Shown piece after piece: positions 31,525 through 41,106 of a DNA stretch of 48,207 nt. The DNA lies in NCBI GenBank assembly GCA_000433735.1, contig HF998330.1, positions 5,712 through 53,918 of the forward strand. Reading direction: 5' to 3'. This DNA comes from Clostridium sp. CAG:167. GTDB taxonomy: Bacteria; Bacillota; Clostridia; Lachnospirales; Lachnospiraceae. How positions within the stretch are numbered: position 1 is the first letter of the stretch; the number at the start of each line of letters is the position of its first letter. The notes under the pieces were generated by a model. That model ran no database searches. It saw only the letters and a program-made list of their open reading frames with translations, and was not told the DNA's origin. The position numbers and the translations under genes were made by a program.

Positions 31525-33852
31525 ATGGAAAAAGAAAAAATAACAGGCCTGATCCGGACCTTTGATACCGGCGAGTTGTCTACCGAACTGATACCGCCCC
31601 ATTTTACGGATCCGGATGTTTTGTTTGAAATATTGATTAAAACCGTGAGTAATTATCATCCTTCCAGTGATTTGGAGATTATAACAAAAGCATATGAACT
31701 GGCAAAAGATGCTCACAAAGAACAGAGAAGAAAATCAGGAGAGCCTTATCTGATCCATCCGGTGTGTGTGGCTATTATACTGGCACAGCTTGAGATGGAT
31801 AAAGAGACCATTGTCGGAGGCCTTCTGCATGATGTGGTAGAAGATACAAAATATACAACTCAGGATCTGACAGAGATGTTCAGTGCCGAGATTGCTACAC
31901 TGGTTGACGGAGTAACAAAACTGACACAGTTGAACTATGATACAGATAAAGTAGAAAGACAGGCAGAAAATCTGCGCAAGATGTTTTTAGCTATGGCAAA
32001 GGATATCCGTGTTATCATTATCAAACTGGCAGACCGTCTCCACAATATGCGCACCATGCAGTATATGAAACCGGAGAAGCAGAAAGAAAAGTCCAGAGAG
32101 ACCATGGATATTTATGCGCCGATTGCAGACCGTCTGGGAATTTCCAAAGTAAAGGTCGAGTTAGATGATCTGTCTTTGAAATATCTGGAACCGGAAGCTT
32201 ACAAGGAGTTAAGTGAGCAGTTTGAAGCTATCAAGGCGAGAAAAAGAGATTTTGTTGAAGAGATCATGGAAGAGGTCAATGAAAAACTCATTGAGAATGG
32301 GATCACAGCCACCATTGACGGACGAGTAAAACACCTTTTCAGTATTTACAGAAAGATGGTAAAACAGCATAAGAGTTTCGACCAGATCTATGACCTTTTT
32401 GCGATCCGTATTATCGTAGACAACGACCAGGAGTGTTATACGGCACTGGGAATCATTCATGAAATGTTTAAGCCGATACCGGGGCGTTTCAAAGATTATA
32501 TCGCTATGCCAAAAGCCAACAATTACCAGTCACTGCATACAACTCTCATCGGACCAAACGGACAGCCATTTGAGATCCAGATTCGTACCTATGAGATGCA
32601 CCGCACGGCTGAGTATGGTATTGCGGCTCACTGGAAGTACAAGGAGTCCGGGGGCAGTCATTCAGAGAACAACCAGAGCGAGCAGGAAAAGATGGCGTGG
32701 CTGCGCCGCATTCTGGAGTGGCAGCATGACATGGACGATAACAAAGACTTCCTGACGGCCATTAAGAGTGACTTGGATCTTTTTTCCGACCGTATTTACT
32801 GTTTTACACCAAATGGAGATGTAAAGAACCTGCCGGCAGGATCCACGCCGATTGATTTCGCTTATGCAGTTCATACGGCAGTAGGTAACAAGATGGTAGG
32901 AGCCAGAGTTAACGGCAATATTGTGAAGATGGACTATGAGATCCAGAACGGAGACCGGATTGACATTATTACCAGCCAGAACAGCAGAGGACCAAGCAGA
33001 GACTGGCTGTCTATTGTCAAAAGTTCTCAGGCGAAGAACAAGATTAACCAGTGGTTCCGTAATGAGTTCAAAGAAGATAATATCATTAAAGGAAAAGAAC
33101 TGCTGCACACTTATTGTAAAAATAAGGGGATTGATCTGTCACCTCTTCTTCGGAATGAGTATACGGAGGCCTGTATGCACAAATACGGCTTCAGAGACTG
33201 GGAGTCAGTATGTGCAGCTATCGGACATGGCGGCCTGAAAGAAGGCCAGGTTGTCAATAAACTGCAGGATGAGTACAACAAGAAAAATAAACGGGCTGCT
33301 TACAATGCTCATATTCATGAAATGTTGGAGGGAGTTAAGACCCAACGGACAGAGGGAAGCGGTCCTTCCCAGCAATCGTCTTCCAAGAAAAAGAGCGGCA
33401 TCATCGTGGAAGGCCTGGATGATCTGGCTGTGCGTTTTTCCAAATGCTGCAGTCCGGTGCCGGGAGACGAGATCGTAGGTTTTGTTACCAGAGGACGAGG
33501 AGTTTCCATTCACCGAACGGATTGTGTGAATATGATCCATCTGCCTGAGTCGGAGAAAAACCGTCTGATTGACGCAGAGTGGAGTCCGGAAGCAGATCAG
33601 AGCGATGAGGTATATCCGGTGGAGATTGTGATCTACTGCTTCAACCGGAGTGGTGTCTTACTGGATGTATCCAGAGTATTCACAGAGAACAAGATCGATG
33701 TGAAATCTATGAATGTCCGAGTTACCAAGCAGGATAAAGCCACACTGACCGTGGGCTTTGAAACCAGCAGTCTGGAACAGTTAGACAGGCTGATCGTAAA
33801 ATTGAAAAATATAGAAAGTGTAACCAGTATAGAGCGGAGCACCAATGGTTAA
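31525..33852 (+). CDS. rel: bifunctional (p)ppGpp synthetase/hydrolase
   Basis: A 775-residue long Rel/SpoT protein that makes and degrades the stringent-response alarmone. Domains in order: HD hydrolase (about 45-200, intact GGLLHDVVEDT), synthetase (about 235-350, GRFKDYIAMPKANNYQSLHT), TGS (about 390-450, IYCFTPNGDVKNLPAGSTPIDFAY), a helical/CC region with VRFSKCCSPVPGDEIVGF, and a C-terminal ACT domain. The intact HD motif predicts hydrolase activity. The ATG at 31525 is six bases after AGAGGAGG; the earlier ATG at 31519 overlaps the site. It heads a six-gene operon. Confidence 0.96.
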   Translation: MEKEKITGLIRTFDTGELSTELIPPHFTDPDVLFEILIKTVSNYHPSSDLEIITKAYELAKDAHKEQRRKSGEPYLIHPVCVAIILAQLEMDKETIVGGLLHDVVEDTKYTTQDLTEMFSAEIATLVDGVTKLTQLNYDTDKVERQAENLRKMFLAMAKDIRVIIIKLADRLHNMRTMQYMKPEKQKEKSRETMDIYAPIADRLGISKVKVELDDLSLKYLEPEAYKELSEQFEAIKARKRDFVEEIMEEVNEKLIENGITATIDGRVKHLFSIYRKMVKQHKSFDQIYDLFAIRIIVDNDQECYTALGIIHEMFKPIPGRFKDYIAMPKANNYQSLHTTLIGPNGQPFEIQIRTYEMHRTAEYGIAAHWKYKESGGSHSENNQSEQEKMAWLRRILEWQHDMDDNKDFLTAIKSDLDLFSDRIYCFTPNGDVKNLPAGSTPIDFAYAVHTAVGNKMVGARVNGNIVKMDYEIQNGDRIDIITSQNSRGPSRDWLSIVKSSQAKNKINQWFRNEFKEDNIIKGKELLHTYCKNKGIDLSPLLRNEYTEACMHKYGFRDWESVCAAIGHGGLKEGQVVNKLQDEYNKKNKRAAYNAHIHEMLEGVKTQRTEGSGPSQQSSSKKKSGIIVEGLDDLAVRFSKCCSPVPGDEIVGFVTRGRGVSIHRTDCVNMIHLPESEKNRLIDAEWSPEADQSDEVYPVEIVIYCFNRSGVLLDVSRVFTENKIDVKSMNVRVTKQDKATLTVGFETSSLEQLDRLIVKLKNIESVTSIERSTNG

Positions 33853-33871
33853 GAGAGGAGACAGTTGGAAA

Positions 33872-34492
33872 ATGGACATTAGTGTATTGACTGTAGGACC
33901 CATCCAGACAAACTGCTATGTGGTCCATCAGGAAGGAAACAGCCAGTGCGTTGTGATCGATCCGGGAGAAGAGGCGGCAAAGATCGCTGATTTTCTCAAG
34001 AGAAAAGGACTGGAGTGCAAAGGAATCCTTCTGACTCATGGACATTTTGATCATATTACCGGCGTGGCAGAACTGGCAGCAGCTACCAGAGCCAAGACCT
34101 ATGCATACGAGGATGAGAAAGATCTGATGATGGATCCGGCATTAAACGGAAGCAGCCTGATGGGATACGAAGTGGCGCTGGAACCAGAGGTGCTTTTGAA
34201 GGACAGACAGAATCTGGAGATTGCCGGTATGCGGTTTCAAGTGATCCATACACCGGGACATACAAAAGGCGGATGCTGTTATTATTCCGAAGAAGATAAG
34301 GTAGTATTTTGCGGTGACACCTTGTTTATGGAGTCAATAGGCAGGACAGATTTCCCTACGGGAAATGGTAGAGAACTCATTGATTCACTGAAGAACCGTC
34401 TGCTGGTACTGCCGGGAGATGTAACGGCTTATCCGGGACATGGACCGGAGACAACCATTGATTATGAACAAGCAAACAATCCTTATGCCTGA
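33872..34492 (+). CDS. MBL-fold hydrolase (glyoxalase II-like)
   Basis: A 206-residue metallo-beta-lactamase-fold hydrolase. The metal motif is LTHGHFDHITG, followed by HTPGHTKGGCCYY, FCGDTLF and AYPGHGPETT near the end. It is smaller than true glyoxalase II (about 250 residues), as in the YqgX/YcbL group, and probably cleaves a thioester or similar bond. The start at 33872 (MDISVLTVG) follows GAGGAG by 11 bases; an upstream ATG at 33845 overlaps rel. It lies between rel and hemZ, an order common in Lachnospiraceae. Confidence 0.9.
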   Translation: MDISVLTVGPIQTNCYVVHQEGNSQCVVIDPGEEAAKIADFLKRKGLECKGILLTHGHFDHITGVAELAAATRAKTYAYEDEKDLMMDPALNGSSLMGYEVALEPEVLLKDRQNLEIAGMRFQVIHTPGHTKGGCCYYSEEDKVVFCGDTLFMESIGRTDFPTGNGRELIDSLKNRLLVLPGDVTAYPGHGPETTIDYEQANNPYA

Positions 34493-34512
34493 GGGCGGAA
34501 GGAGTCTGTGAT

Positions 34513-35964
34513 ATGATACAATTTGAAATTAAAAAGAACCACAAGGGAAATGGCGAATTTTCCTATGATCTGCAGGCACTGGCGGCCAGTTTTTACCCGG
34601 AAAAACAGTGTGTGGTAAACCTGAGGGAGGACTGGCAGGAGAAAAGTGGATATCCTTTTTTAATGACGGTGGATGGGAAAGTTTTATGTGATGAGTGTCT
34701 GCCGGAAGGGTATACCAAAAATCAGGTGAAGCAGGTATGTTACCGGGCGCTGGAAAAACTCAGCGGAAGAAAACTTCCCTGGGGGATCCTGACGGGGATC
34801 CGGCCGGCAAAGATTGCCCTTAGAATGTTGTGGCAGGGCATGGATGAAAGTCAGGTCCGGAAGCAGTTATGTGAAGAATATCTGGTACACGAAAAGAAAG
34901 CTACCTTGGCGTGGAAAGTAGCCAATAAAGAAAATGAACTGATCGGCGGGGCGGATTACGCAGAAAATTATAACCTGTATATAGGAATCCCGTTTTGTCC
35001 TTCTATCTGCCAGTATTGTTCCTTTTCTTCTTATGATTATAAGCGATTTGCGGACCGGGCGGACGCATATCTGGATGCGTTGGAAAAAGAGATTGCCTAT
35101 ACGGCACAGGCCTTTTCCGGAAAAAAACTACATACCATTTATGTAGGAGGCGGAACTCCTACTTCTTTGTCGGAGCCGCAGCTGAAAAGACTGATGGATC
35201 TGATCCACCGGTATCTTCCGGTGGAAGAAGCAAAAGAGTTTACGGTTGAGGCCGGCAGGCCGGACAGTATCACAAAGGAGAAACTACGCATACTGAGGGC
35301 GGCAGAAGTGACTAGGATTTCCATCAATCCACAGACCATGAAACAGGAAACGCTGGATCGGATTGGAAGAAAACATACGGTGAAGCAGATTAAAGATGTA
35401 TTTTATGAAGCCAGAAAACAGGGTTTTGACAACATCAACATGGATTTGATCGTAGGACTTCCGGGGGAGGATGAAGTAGACTTTGTAAACACATTGCTTC
35501 AGATTGGGAAAATGGAGCCGGACAGTGTGACGGTTCATACTCTGGTGATCAAACGAGCTTCCAGAATGCGGAGAGAGCAGCTGGAAAGTGGCGCCGATAT
35601 TCGGGCGGAGGATCTTCTGATCCCGTATATGCAGGACAGCAGCGGAGAATATTTTGAAGAGCAGGGATTTGAGCCTTACTATATGTACAGGCAGAAAAAC
35701 AAATCCGGTACCACAAGAAATACCAATCAGGAAAATGTGGCATATGCAAAGCCCGGGAAGGAATGTCTCTACAATATGCTGATCATGGAGGAACTGGAAA
35801 CCATCGTGGCACTGGGAAGCGGTGCCTCCACTAAGATCGTATACCCGGGTGAAAACCGCATGGAGCGGGTGGAAAATGTTAAAAATGTCGATGAGTATAT
35901 TAACCGCATCGATGAAATGATAGAAAGAAAACGCAGTGGATTCAGAGAATTGCTGCAGAAATGA
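34513..35964 (+). CDS. hemZ: coproporphyrinogen dehydrogenase-like radical SAM protein HemZ
   Basis: A 483-residue HemN-family radical SAM protein. The cluster ligands are C162, C166 and C169 in PFCPSICQYCSF. The N-terminal ~150-residue extension (with GILTGIRPAKIAL) is typical of HemZ and absent from HemN and HemW. Other landmarks are TIYVGGGTPTSL, NMDLIVGLPGE and ALGSGASTKI. Family members are named for oxygen-independent coproporphyrinogen oxidation, but many Clostridia lack heme synthesis, so the true role is uncertain. GGAAGGAG precedes the ATG. hisS starts 8 bp after its stop. Confidence 0.9.
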   Translation: MIQFEIKKNHKGNGEFSYDLQALAASFYPEKQCVVNLREDWQEKSGYPFLMTVDGKVLCDECLPEGYTKNQVKQVCYRALEKLSGRKLPWGILTGIRPAKIALRMLWQGMDESQVRKQLCEEYLVHEKKATLAWKVANKENELIGGADYAENYNLYIGIPFCPSICQYCSFSSYDYKRFADRADAYLDALEKEIAYTAQAFSGKKLHTIYVGGGTPTSLSEPQLKRLMDLIHRYLPVEEAKEFTVEAGRPDSITKEKLRILRAAEVTRISINPQTMKQETLDRIGRKHTVKQIKDVFYEARKQGFDNINMDLIVGLPGEDEVDFVNTLLQIGKMEPDSVTVHTLVIKRASRMRREQLESGADIRAEDLLIPYMQDSSGEYFEEQGFEPYYMYRQKNKSGTTRNTNQENVAYAKPGKECLYNMLIMEELETIVALGSGASTKIVYPGENRMERVENVKNVDEYINRIDEMIERKRSGFRELLQK

Positions 35965-35972
35965 GGAAGATT

Positions 35973-37223
35973 ATGGCGTTAAAGAAGAAACCAACAACCG
36001 GAATGAAAGATATTTTACCAAAGGAGATGGAGATCCGTGATTATGTGATCCAGCAGATAAAAGAAACTTATAAATCTTTTGGTTTTCAGTCCATTGAAAC
36101 CCCTTGCGTAGAACATATTGAAAATTTGAACAGCAAGCAGGGTGGTGAAAATGAAAAACTGATCTTCAAGATTTTAAAAAGAGGACAGAAGTTAAAACTG
36201 GAAACAGCCGAAAGTGAAGCAGATCTGGTAGACAGTGGTCTCAGATACGATCTGACTGTGCCGCTGTCCCGGTATTATGCCAACAACGCCAATGAACTGC
36301 CGGCACCTTTTAAGGCTTTGCAGATGGGAAATGTGTGGAGAGCAGACCGTCCACAGAGAGGCCGGTTCAGACAGTTTATGCAGTGCGATATTGACATTCT
36401 GGGTGAGCCGACTTATCTGGCAGAGATTGAGTTGATTCTGGCTACGACAACCCTTTTGGGAAAACTGGATTTTAAAAACTTTACCATTCGTATTAATAAC
36501 CGGAAGATGTTAAAGGGACTGGCAAAATATTGTGGTTTCCCGGAAGAATCCTATGATGATGTGTTCATTATCCTTGACAAAATGGACAAGATCGAGATGA
36601 GTGGTGTTGAGGCAGAACTTCTGGAAGCCGGCTATGACAAAGAAGCCGTAGAGAAATGCAAAAACTTATTTGAGACAGTTACCAACGATCTGGATGGCGT
36701 ACGCTACATGAAAGAAACGCTGGGAGACTGCCTGGAAGAAGGTGTGGCAGAAGATCTGGAAACCATTATCCAGACTGTAGAAAAAGTAAAGGCAGCAGAC
36801 TTTAAGATCGCCTTTGACCCAACATTGGTAAGAGGCATGTCTTATTATACCGGACCGATCTTCGAGATCGCGATGGATGAGTTTGGCGGCTCTGTAGGCG
36901 GTGGCGGCCGTTACGATGAGATGATCGGTAAGTTTACCGGAAATGATACCTGTGCCTGTGGTTTTTCCATTGGCTTTGAGCGGATCGTCATGCTTCTTCT
37001 GGAGAGAGATTACAAAGTGCCAAGTGCAGCAGTGAAAAAAGCATATCTCATCGACAAAAAAGCGTCTCCGGGGAAGATGCAGGAAGTCATTGAGAAAGCA
37101 AAAGAAGAGAGAAGCCAGGGAATCCAGGTTAATATCAATATCATGAAGAAAAACAAAAAGTTCCAGAAAGAGCAGTTAATGGCAGAAGGCTATACAGATA
37201 TTGTGGAATTTTTTGCAGACTAA
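35973..37223 (+). CDS. hisS: histidyl-tRNA synthetase
   Basis: A 416-residue class II synthetase. Motif 2 is GNVWRADRPQRGRFRQFMQCDIDI, and the His-specific LVRGMSYYTGPIFEI and GGGGRYDEMIG are present; motif 3 is CGFSIGFERI. The C-terminal anticodon domain is present but short. The ATG at 35973 (MALKKKPTTG) is used because GAGGAAG lies just upstream; the ATG at 35961 overlaps the hemZ stop without a ribosome site. It precedes aspS by 57 bp. Confidence 0.96.
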   Translation: MALKKKPTTGMKDILPKEMEIRDYVIQQIKETYKSFGFQSIETPCVEHIENLNSKQGGENEKLIFKILKRGQKLKLETAESEADLVDSGLRYDLTVPLSRYYANNANELPAPFKALQMGNVWRADRPQRGRFRQFMQCDIDILGEPTYLAEIELILATTTLLGKLDFKNFTIRINNRKMLKGLAKYCGFPEESYDDVFIILDKMDKIEMSGVEAELLEAGYDKEAVEKCKNLFETVTNDLDGVRYMKETLGDCLEEGVAEDLETIIQTVEKVKAADFKIAFDPTLVRGMSYYTGPIFEIAMDEFGGSVGGGGRYDEMIGKFTGNDTCACGFSIGFERIVMLLLERDYKVPSAAVKKAYLIDKKASPGKMQEVIEKAKEERSQGIQVNINIMKKNKKFQKEQLMAEGYTDIVEFFAD

Positions 37224-37280
37224 GATGAGAAAAATCATCGAATAGAAGCTGATACAAAGTAAGATGGAGGAATTTTAAAA

Positions 37281-39080
37281 ATGGCAGAATCAATGAGAGG
37301 TCTGAAGCGCACATGCCGATGTGCGGAACTTTCAGCAGCAAATGTAGGACAGACAGTAACCGTCATGGGATGGGTACAAAAAAGCAGAAACAAAGGTGGC
37401 ATTGTCTTTGTAGATCTGCGTGACCGTTCCGGTATCATCCAGTTGATCTTTGAAGAGAGCAACACTGGAGCCGAGGGATTTGAAAAGGCTGCAAAACTCC
37501 GCAGTGAGTTTGTAGTGGCAGTAACCGGTGAAGTAACAAAGCGTTCCGGTGCTGTGAATGAAAATCTGGAAACCGGCGATATTGAAGTAGTGGCAAAGGA
37601 CATCCGTATCCTTTCTGAATCCGAGACACCACCGTTTCCGATTGAAGAAAACTCCAAAACAAAGGATGATCTTCGTCTGAAATACCGTTATCTGGATCTG
37701 CGCCGTCCGGACCTGCAGCGCAATCTGATCCTTCGCAGCCGGGTGGCAACTCTGACCAGACAGTTTCTGGCAGAAGAAGGATTTTTAGAGATTGAGACAC
37801 CGATCCTGAATAAGAGCACACCAGAGGGAGCCAGAGATTATCTGGTACCAAGCCGTGTTCATCCGGGAAACTTTTATGCACTGCCACAGAGCCCACAGTT
37901 GTTTAAACAGCTTTTGATGTGCTCCGGTTATGACCGTTATTTCCAGATCGCCAAATGCTTCCGTGACGAAGACCTTCGTGCAGACCGTCAGCCTGAGTTT
38001 ACCCAGATCGATATGGAATTGTCTTTTGTAGATGTAGATGATGTGATCGATGTAAACGAAAGACTGCTGCAGCGCATGTTTAAGCTGATTGATGTAGATG
38101 TACAGCTTCCGATCCAGCGTATAACCTGGCAGGAAGCAATGGATCGTTTTGGTTCTGACAAACCGGATACTCGTTTTGGCATGGAATTACAGGATGTAAC
38201 AGAAGTTGTGAAAAACTGTGGTTTTGGTGTGTTTACCGGAGCTATTGAAAACGGCGGATCAGTTCGTGGTATCAATGCCAAAGGACAGGGATCCATGCCT
38301 CGTAAAAAGATTGACAAGCTGGTTGATTTTGCCAAAGATTTTGGCGCGAAAGGACTGGCATATGTGTGCATCAATGAGGACGGCAGCCTGAAATCATCCT
38401 TTGCCAAATTTATGACGGAAGAGGAAATGAACGGACTGGTAACTGCTATGGCTGGTGAGCCGGGAGATCTTCTGCTCTTTGCAGCTGACAAGAACAAAGT
38501 AGTATGGGATGTATTAGGAAATCTTCGTCTGGAACTGGCAAAACAGATGGATCTTCTGGACAAGAATGTATACAATTTCCTGTGGGTAACAGAGTTCCCA
38601 CTTTTGGAGTTTAACGAAGATCTGGGAAGATACCAGGCAATGCATCATCCGTTTACGATGCCGATGGAAGAGGATCTGGAATTTTTGGAATCTGATCCGG
38701 GCCGTGTCCGTGCACAGGCATATGATATTGTCTTAAACGGAACAGAGATCGGTGGAGGATCGATCCGAATCCATCAGAATGATATTCAGGAGAGAATGTT
38801 TGAGGCTCTTGGATTTACGAAAGAAGCAGCGTACAACCAGTTTGGATTCCTTTTGAATGCATTCAAGTACGGAGTACCACCTCACGCAGGGCTGGCTTAC
38901 GGACTGGATCGTCTGGTCATGTTGATGGCGAAGGAAGACAGTATCCGTGAGGTTATCGCGTTCCCGAAAGTAAAAGATGCATCCTGCCTGATGACAGAAG
39001 CTCCAAACCTGGTAGACCCGGCACAGTTAGAAGAGCTGGGAATTGCAGTGGTAAAAGAGGAAACAGACAGCGAAGAATAA
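37281..39080 (+). CDS. aspS: aspartyl-tRNA synthetase
   Basis: A 599-residue bacterial-type class II synthetase. N-terminal OB-fold anticodon domain (VTVMGWVQKSRNKGGIVFVDLRDRSG), catalytic core with KCFRDEDLRADRQPEFTQIDME as motif 2, the bacterial GAD insert (about 300-420) and motif 3 in AGLAYGLDRLVMLM. Length fits the bacterial form. Whether it is strict for tRNA-Asp or also charges tRNA-Asn cannot be decided without gatCAB context. GGAGG lies about ten bases before the ATG. galM follows after 35 bp. Confidence 0.96.
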   Translation: MAESMRGLKRTCRCAELSAANVGQTVTVMGWVQKSRNKGGIVFVDLRDRSGIIQLIFEESNTGAEGFEKAAKLRSEFVVAVTGEVTKRSGAVNENLETGDIEVVAKDIRILSESETPPFPIEENSKTKDDLRLKYRYLDLRRPDLQRNLILRSRVATLTRQFLAEEGFLEIETPILNKSTPEGARDYLVPSRVHPGNFYALPQSPQLFKQLLMCSGYDRYFQIAKCFRDEDLRADRQPEFTQIDMELSFVDVDDVIDVNERLLQRMFKLIDVDVQLPIQRITWQEAMDRFGSDKPDTRFGMELQDVTEVVKNCGFGVFTGAIENGGSVRGINAKGQGSMPRKKIDKLVDFAKDFGAKGLAYVCINEDGSLKSSFAKFMTEEEMNGLVTAMAGEPGDLLLFAADKNKVVWDVLGNLRLELAKQMDLLDKNVYNFLWVTEFPLLEFNEDLGRYQAMHHPFTMPMEEDLEFLESDPGRVRAQAYDIVLNGTEIGGGSIRIHQNDIQERMFEALGFTKEAAYNQFGFLLNAFKYGVPPHAGLAYGLDRLVMLMAKEDSIREVIAFPKVKDASCLMTEAPNLVDPAQLEELGIAVVKEETDSEE

Positions 39081-39115
39081 AATAAATAAAAACAAAGAAA
39101 GAAGAGGTAAGAAAC

Positions 39116-40153
39116 ATGAGTGTAACAACAACTCCTTTTGGAACGACAAAAAATGGTGAAGCAGTAACAAAGTATACCATCACAAATGGCAATAACATGA
39201 GCATTTCTGTCATCGATTTTGGTGCCTGCCTGACCAATGTTATGGTGCCGGATAAAAAAGGTGAATTGGCAGATGTAGTTCTTGGCTATGATGATGTGGC
39301 TGGTTATGAGACAAACGGTGTATTTTTTGGCTCATTCATCGGCCGTAACTCTAACCGTATCGGCGGTTCCCGTTTTGAGTTAAACGGAGTTACTTATGAA
39401 GTAGAGAAAAATGAGGGAGAGAACAACCTTCACGGCGGAACACCGGGATACCACAAAGTAATGTATAAAGCAGAGACAACCGATAACAGCGTAAGTTTGT
39501 CCCGTCTCAGCCCGGACATGGAGCAGGGATTCCCTGGTAACATGGAAGTAAAAGTAACTTATACACTGACAGAAGACAATGAAATAAAGATCCAGTACCA
39601 GGCAAAATCCGATAAAGACACGATCTGCAACCTGACCAACCACAGTTATTTCAACCTGGCAGGACACAACAGCGGAACCATTGAAAAACATGAAGTCTGC
39701 CTGAAGGCAAGCGGTATCAGTGAAGTATCCGACGACTTGATCCCTACCGGAGTGACCATTGATGTAACAGATACACCAATGGACTTCCGCGTGAAGAAAG
39801 TGACAGGACAGGATATTGACAAAGATTATCCGGCTCTGAAACAGGGTGCGGGCTACGATCACAATTACTGTCTGGACAAAGAAGATGGTGTATATGACAA
39901 GATCGGTGAAGTGACAGATCCTGAGTCCGGTCGTACCATGGAGATTTACACAGATCTTCCGGGAGTACAGTTCTATTCCGGCAACTATATTGACAATGTG
40001 GCAGGAAAAGAAGGTGCTGTATATGGTAAAAGAGCAGGATTCTGCTTTGAAACCCAGTTTTTCCCGAACTGCATGAATATTCCGGAATTTAAAAACTGTG
40101 TATTGAAAGCAGGGGAAGAGTTTAACTCTACTACAACATATAAATTTGTATAA
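39116..40153 (+). CDS. galM: aldose 1-epimerase
   Basis: A 345-residue mutarotase interconverting alpha and beta anomers of galactose, glucose or other aldoses. Core signatures: FGACLTNVMVPDKKGELADVVLGYD, GRNSNRIGG, NLHGG, the catalytic His in LTNHSYFNLAG, and the late Glu in FCFETQFFPN. It has no signal peptide. AGAGG lies about ten bases before the ATG. It is the last gene of the rel operon and metabolically unrelated to the others; two terminators follow. Confidence 0.95.
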   Translation: MSVTTTPFGTTKNGEAVTKYTITNGNNMSISVIDFGACLTNVMVPDKKGELADVVLGYDDVAGYETNGVFFGSFIGRNSNRIGGSRFELNGVTYEVEKNEGENNLHGGTPGYHKVMYKAETTDNSVSLSRLSPDMEQGFPGNMEVKVTYTLTEDNEIKIQYQAKSDKDTICNLTNHSYFNLAGHNSGTIEKHEVCLKASGISEVSDDLIPTGVTIDVTDTPMDFRVKKVTGQDIDKDYPALKQGAGYDHNYCLDKEDGVYDKIGEVTDPESGRTMEIYTDLPGVQFYSGNYIDNVAGKEGAVYGKRAGFCFETQFFPNCMNIPEFKNCVLKAGEEFNSTTTYKFV

Positions 40154-40179
40154 GGTTTAAACCACATAAAAAAGAAAAA

Positions 40180-40211
40180 CTGCCGGAACGAAAATTCCGG
40201 CAGAACTTTTT
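40180..40211 (+). terminator. intrinsic terminator 1 after galM
   Basis: A 9-bp stem CTGCCGGAA/TTCCGGCAG with loop CGAAAA, then AACTTTTT. Confidence 0.88.
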
Positions 40212-40220
40212 GACATAAAC

Positions 40221-40255
40221 AAAAAGAAGACGGTGGGGAAAACCATCTTCTTTTT
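40221..40255. terminator. intrinsic terminator 2 after galM
   Basis: AAAAAGAAGA.GGT pairs with ACC.TCTTCTTTTT with one mismatch. A-run and T-run on either side allow action in both directions. Together with the preceding stem it isolates the rel operon. Confidence 0.75.
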
Positions 40256-40490
40256 CTATGTTATTAAAAAGAGGAGAAAAGTTTGATTATTCATCAAACA
40301 ATATGAAAAAAAGAATCTTGTAAATTTCTTTTACGAGTATGATTGTATCGTTCATATATGAGTATAATTTTTCGATACTGTGAACAAATTGTAAACATAT
40401 TTTTTTGGACAAAATTTCATGGAATAACAGGACAGGAAATAGTTGAATATTATATAATAAGGCGAATAACAGAGGAAAAGGAGAAAAAGA
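40256..40490. other. AT-rich intergenic region upstream of the 149-residue membrane protein
   Basis: No gene seen. It holds a GTTTGAT/ATCAAAC dyad with a 5-base centre (40281-40299), a CATATATG palindrome near 40355, and long AT stretches. A promoter candidate lies at 40429-40458. The dyad could be an operator but is about 150 bp from the promoter. Confidence 0.4.
40429..40458 (+). promoter_or_regulatory. putative promoter of the 149-residue membrane protein gene
   Basis: AGGACA, 18 bases, TATAAT; the -10 is perfect and the -35 matches four of six. It lies 32 bases before the TTG start. Confidence 0.5.
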
Positions 40491-40940
40491 TTGAAGAGTG
40501 TTCTTGGTAAATTGATTCAAACTGAATTTGGGAAAGAGCAGTATAATGAATATGCACAAAAAGTAGATGATAAACAGGGAATGGATATATTTTGCGACAT
40601 TTACGGAAGACTCAGCCTGCGTTCCAGAGAAGATTTGAACGAGGCTTTGAAAAATCTGCTGACATCGGTTCAGGAGTCTATCTGGATCAGCAAAAATTTT
40701 ATTAAGGTGACGCTGGGGGTTATAGCGGCGGTATTGGTCCTTTTATGTTCCGAACTGAGTCCGGTGTTTTTATATGGTGCCCTGACTGTGATCGGGGCGG
40801 CGTATGGTTTTAAAATCATGGAATATATACGAAACCGCTTTTGTGAAGTGGATGTGAAGATCGTACTGATCTACAAAGTGGTTCTTTTTCATTTATTAGA
40901 AGAAAATGGTTTACAAAAGGATGTTCCTCATGTATACTAG
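40491..40940 (+). CDS. hypothetical protein with two membrane segments
   Basis: A 149-residue protein of unknown function. The N-terminal ~65 residues are soluble and charged (GKLIQTEFGKEQYNEYAQKV, then LRSREDLNEALKNLL). Two adjacent hydrophobic segments follow (about 73-88 and 90-106), then a C-terminal region with another moderately hydrophobic stretch. The start is TTG with AAAGGAGA about seven bases upstream. It is transcribed alone, after the galM terminators; the thiC promoter lies inside its 3' end. I do not recognise the family. Confidence 0.65.
   Translation: MKSVLGKLIQTEFGKEQYNEYAQKVDDKQGMDIFCDIYGRLSLRSREDLNEALKNLLTSVQESIWISKNFIKVTLGVIAAVLVLLCSELSPVFLYGALTVIGAAYGFKIMEYIRNRFCEVDVKIVLIYKVVLFHLLEENGLQKDVPHVY
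40910..40938 (+). promoter_or_regulatory. promoter of the thiC riboswitch transcript
   Basis: TTTACA at 40910-40915, 17 bases, TATACT at 40933-40938, lying within the last codons of the upstream gene. The start near 40945 is about 15 bases before the riboswitch. Confidence 0.7.
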
Positions 40941-40959
40941 TCAAGTAAATATGTAAAAA

Positions 40960-41041
40960 AAGGGGAGCTTGCAGACAGGCTGAGAGGAAGGTGCACCCTT
41001 CGACCCTGGAACCTGATGTGGGTAATGCCAACGGAGGAAGA
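40960..41041 (+). promoter_or_regulatory. TPP riboswitch (THI element)
   Basis: The conserved TPP aptamer blocks are present in order: GGGGAGC, GGCTGAGAGG, then ACCTGATGTGGGTAATGCCA and ACGGAGGAA. It binds thiamine diphosphate and lies upstream of thiC, its most common target. A strong terminator follows at 41060-41090, so control is by premature termination when TPP is bound. Confidence 0.95.
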
Positions 41042-41059
41042 TAACAGGATAGAACCAGC

Positions 41060-41090
41060 CGGGGCAGACTTCACAGTTGCCCCGTTTTTT
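41060..41090 (+). terminator. riboswitch-controlled terminator before thiC
   Basis: CGGGGCA (41060-41066) pairs with TGCCCCG (41078-41084), the stem extends by ACT/AGT past a bulged G, and six T follow. It is the expression platform of the TPP riboswitch. Confidence 0.9.
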
Positions 41091-41106
41091 GTGTAAGGAG
41101 GAAAAA

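Noticed and set aside
40941..41100. Small ORF running from the riboswitch terminator into thiC
   Set aside because: The upstream start at 41077 lies inside the terminator stem, and the AGGAGG-preceded ATG at 41107 matches the family start, so the extension is not coding.
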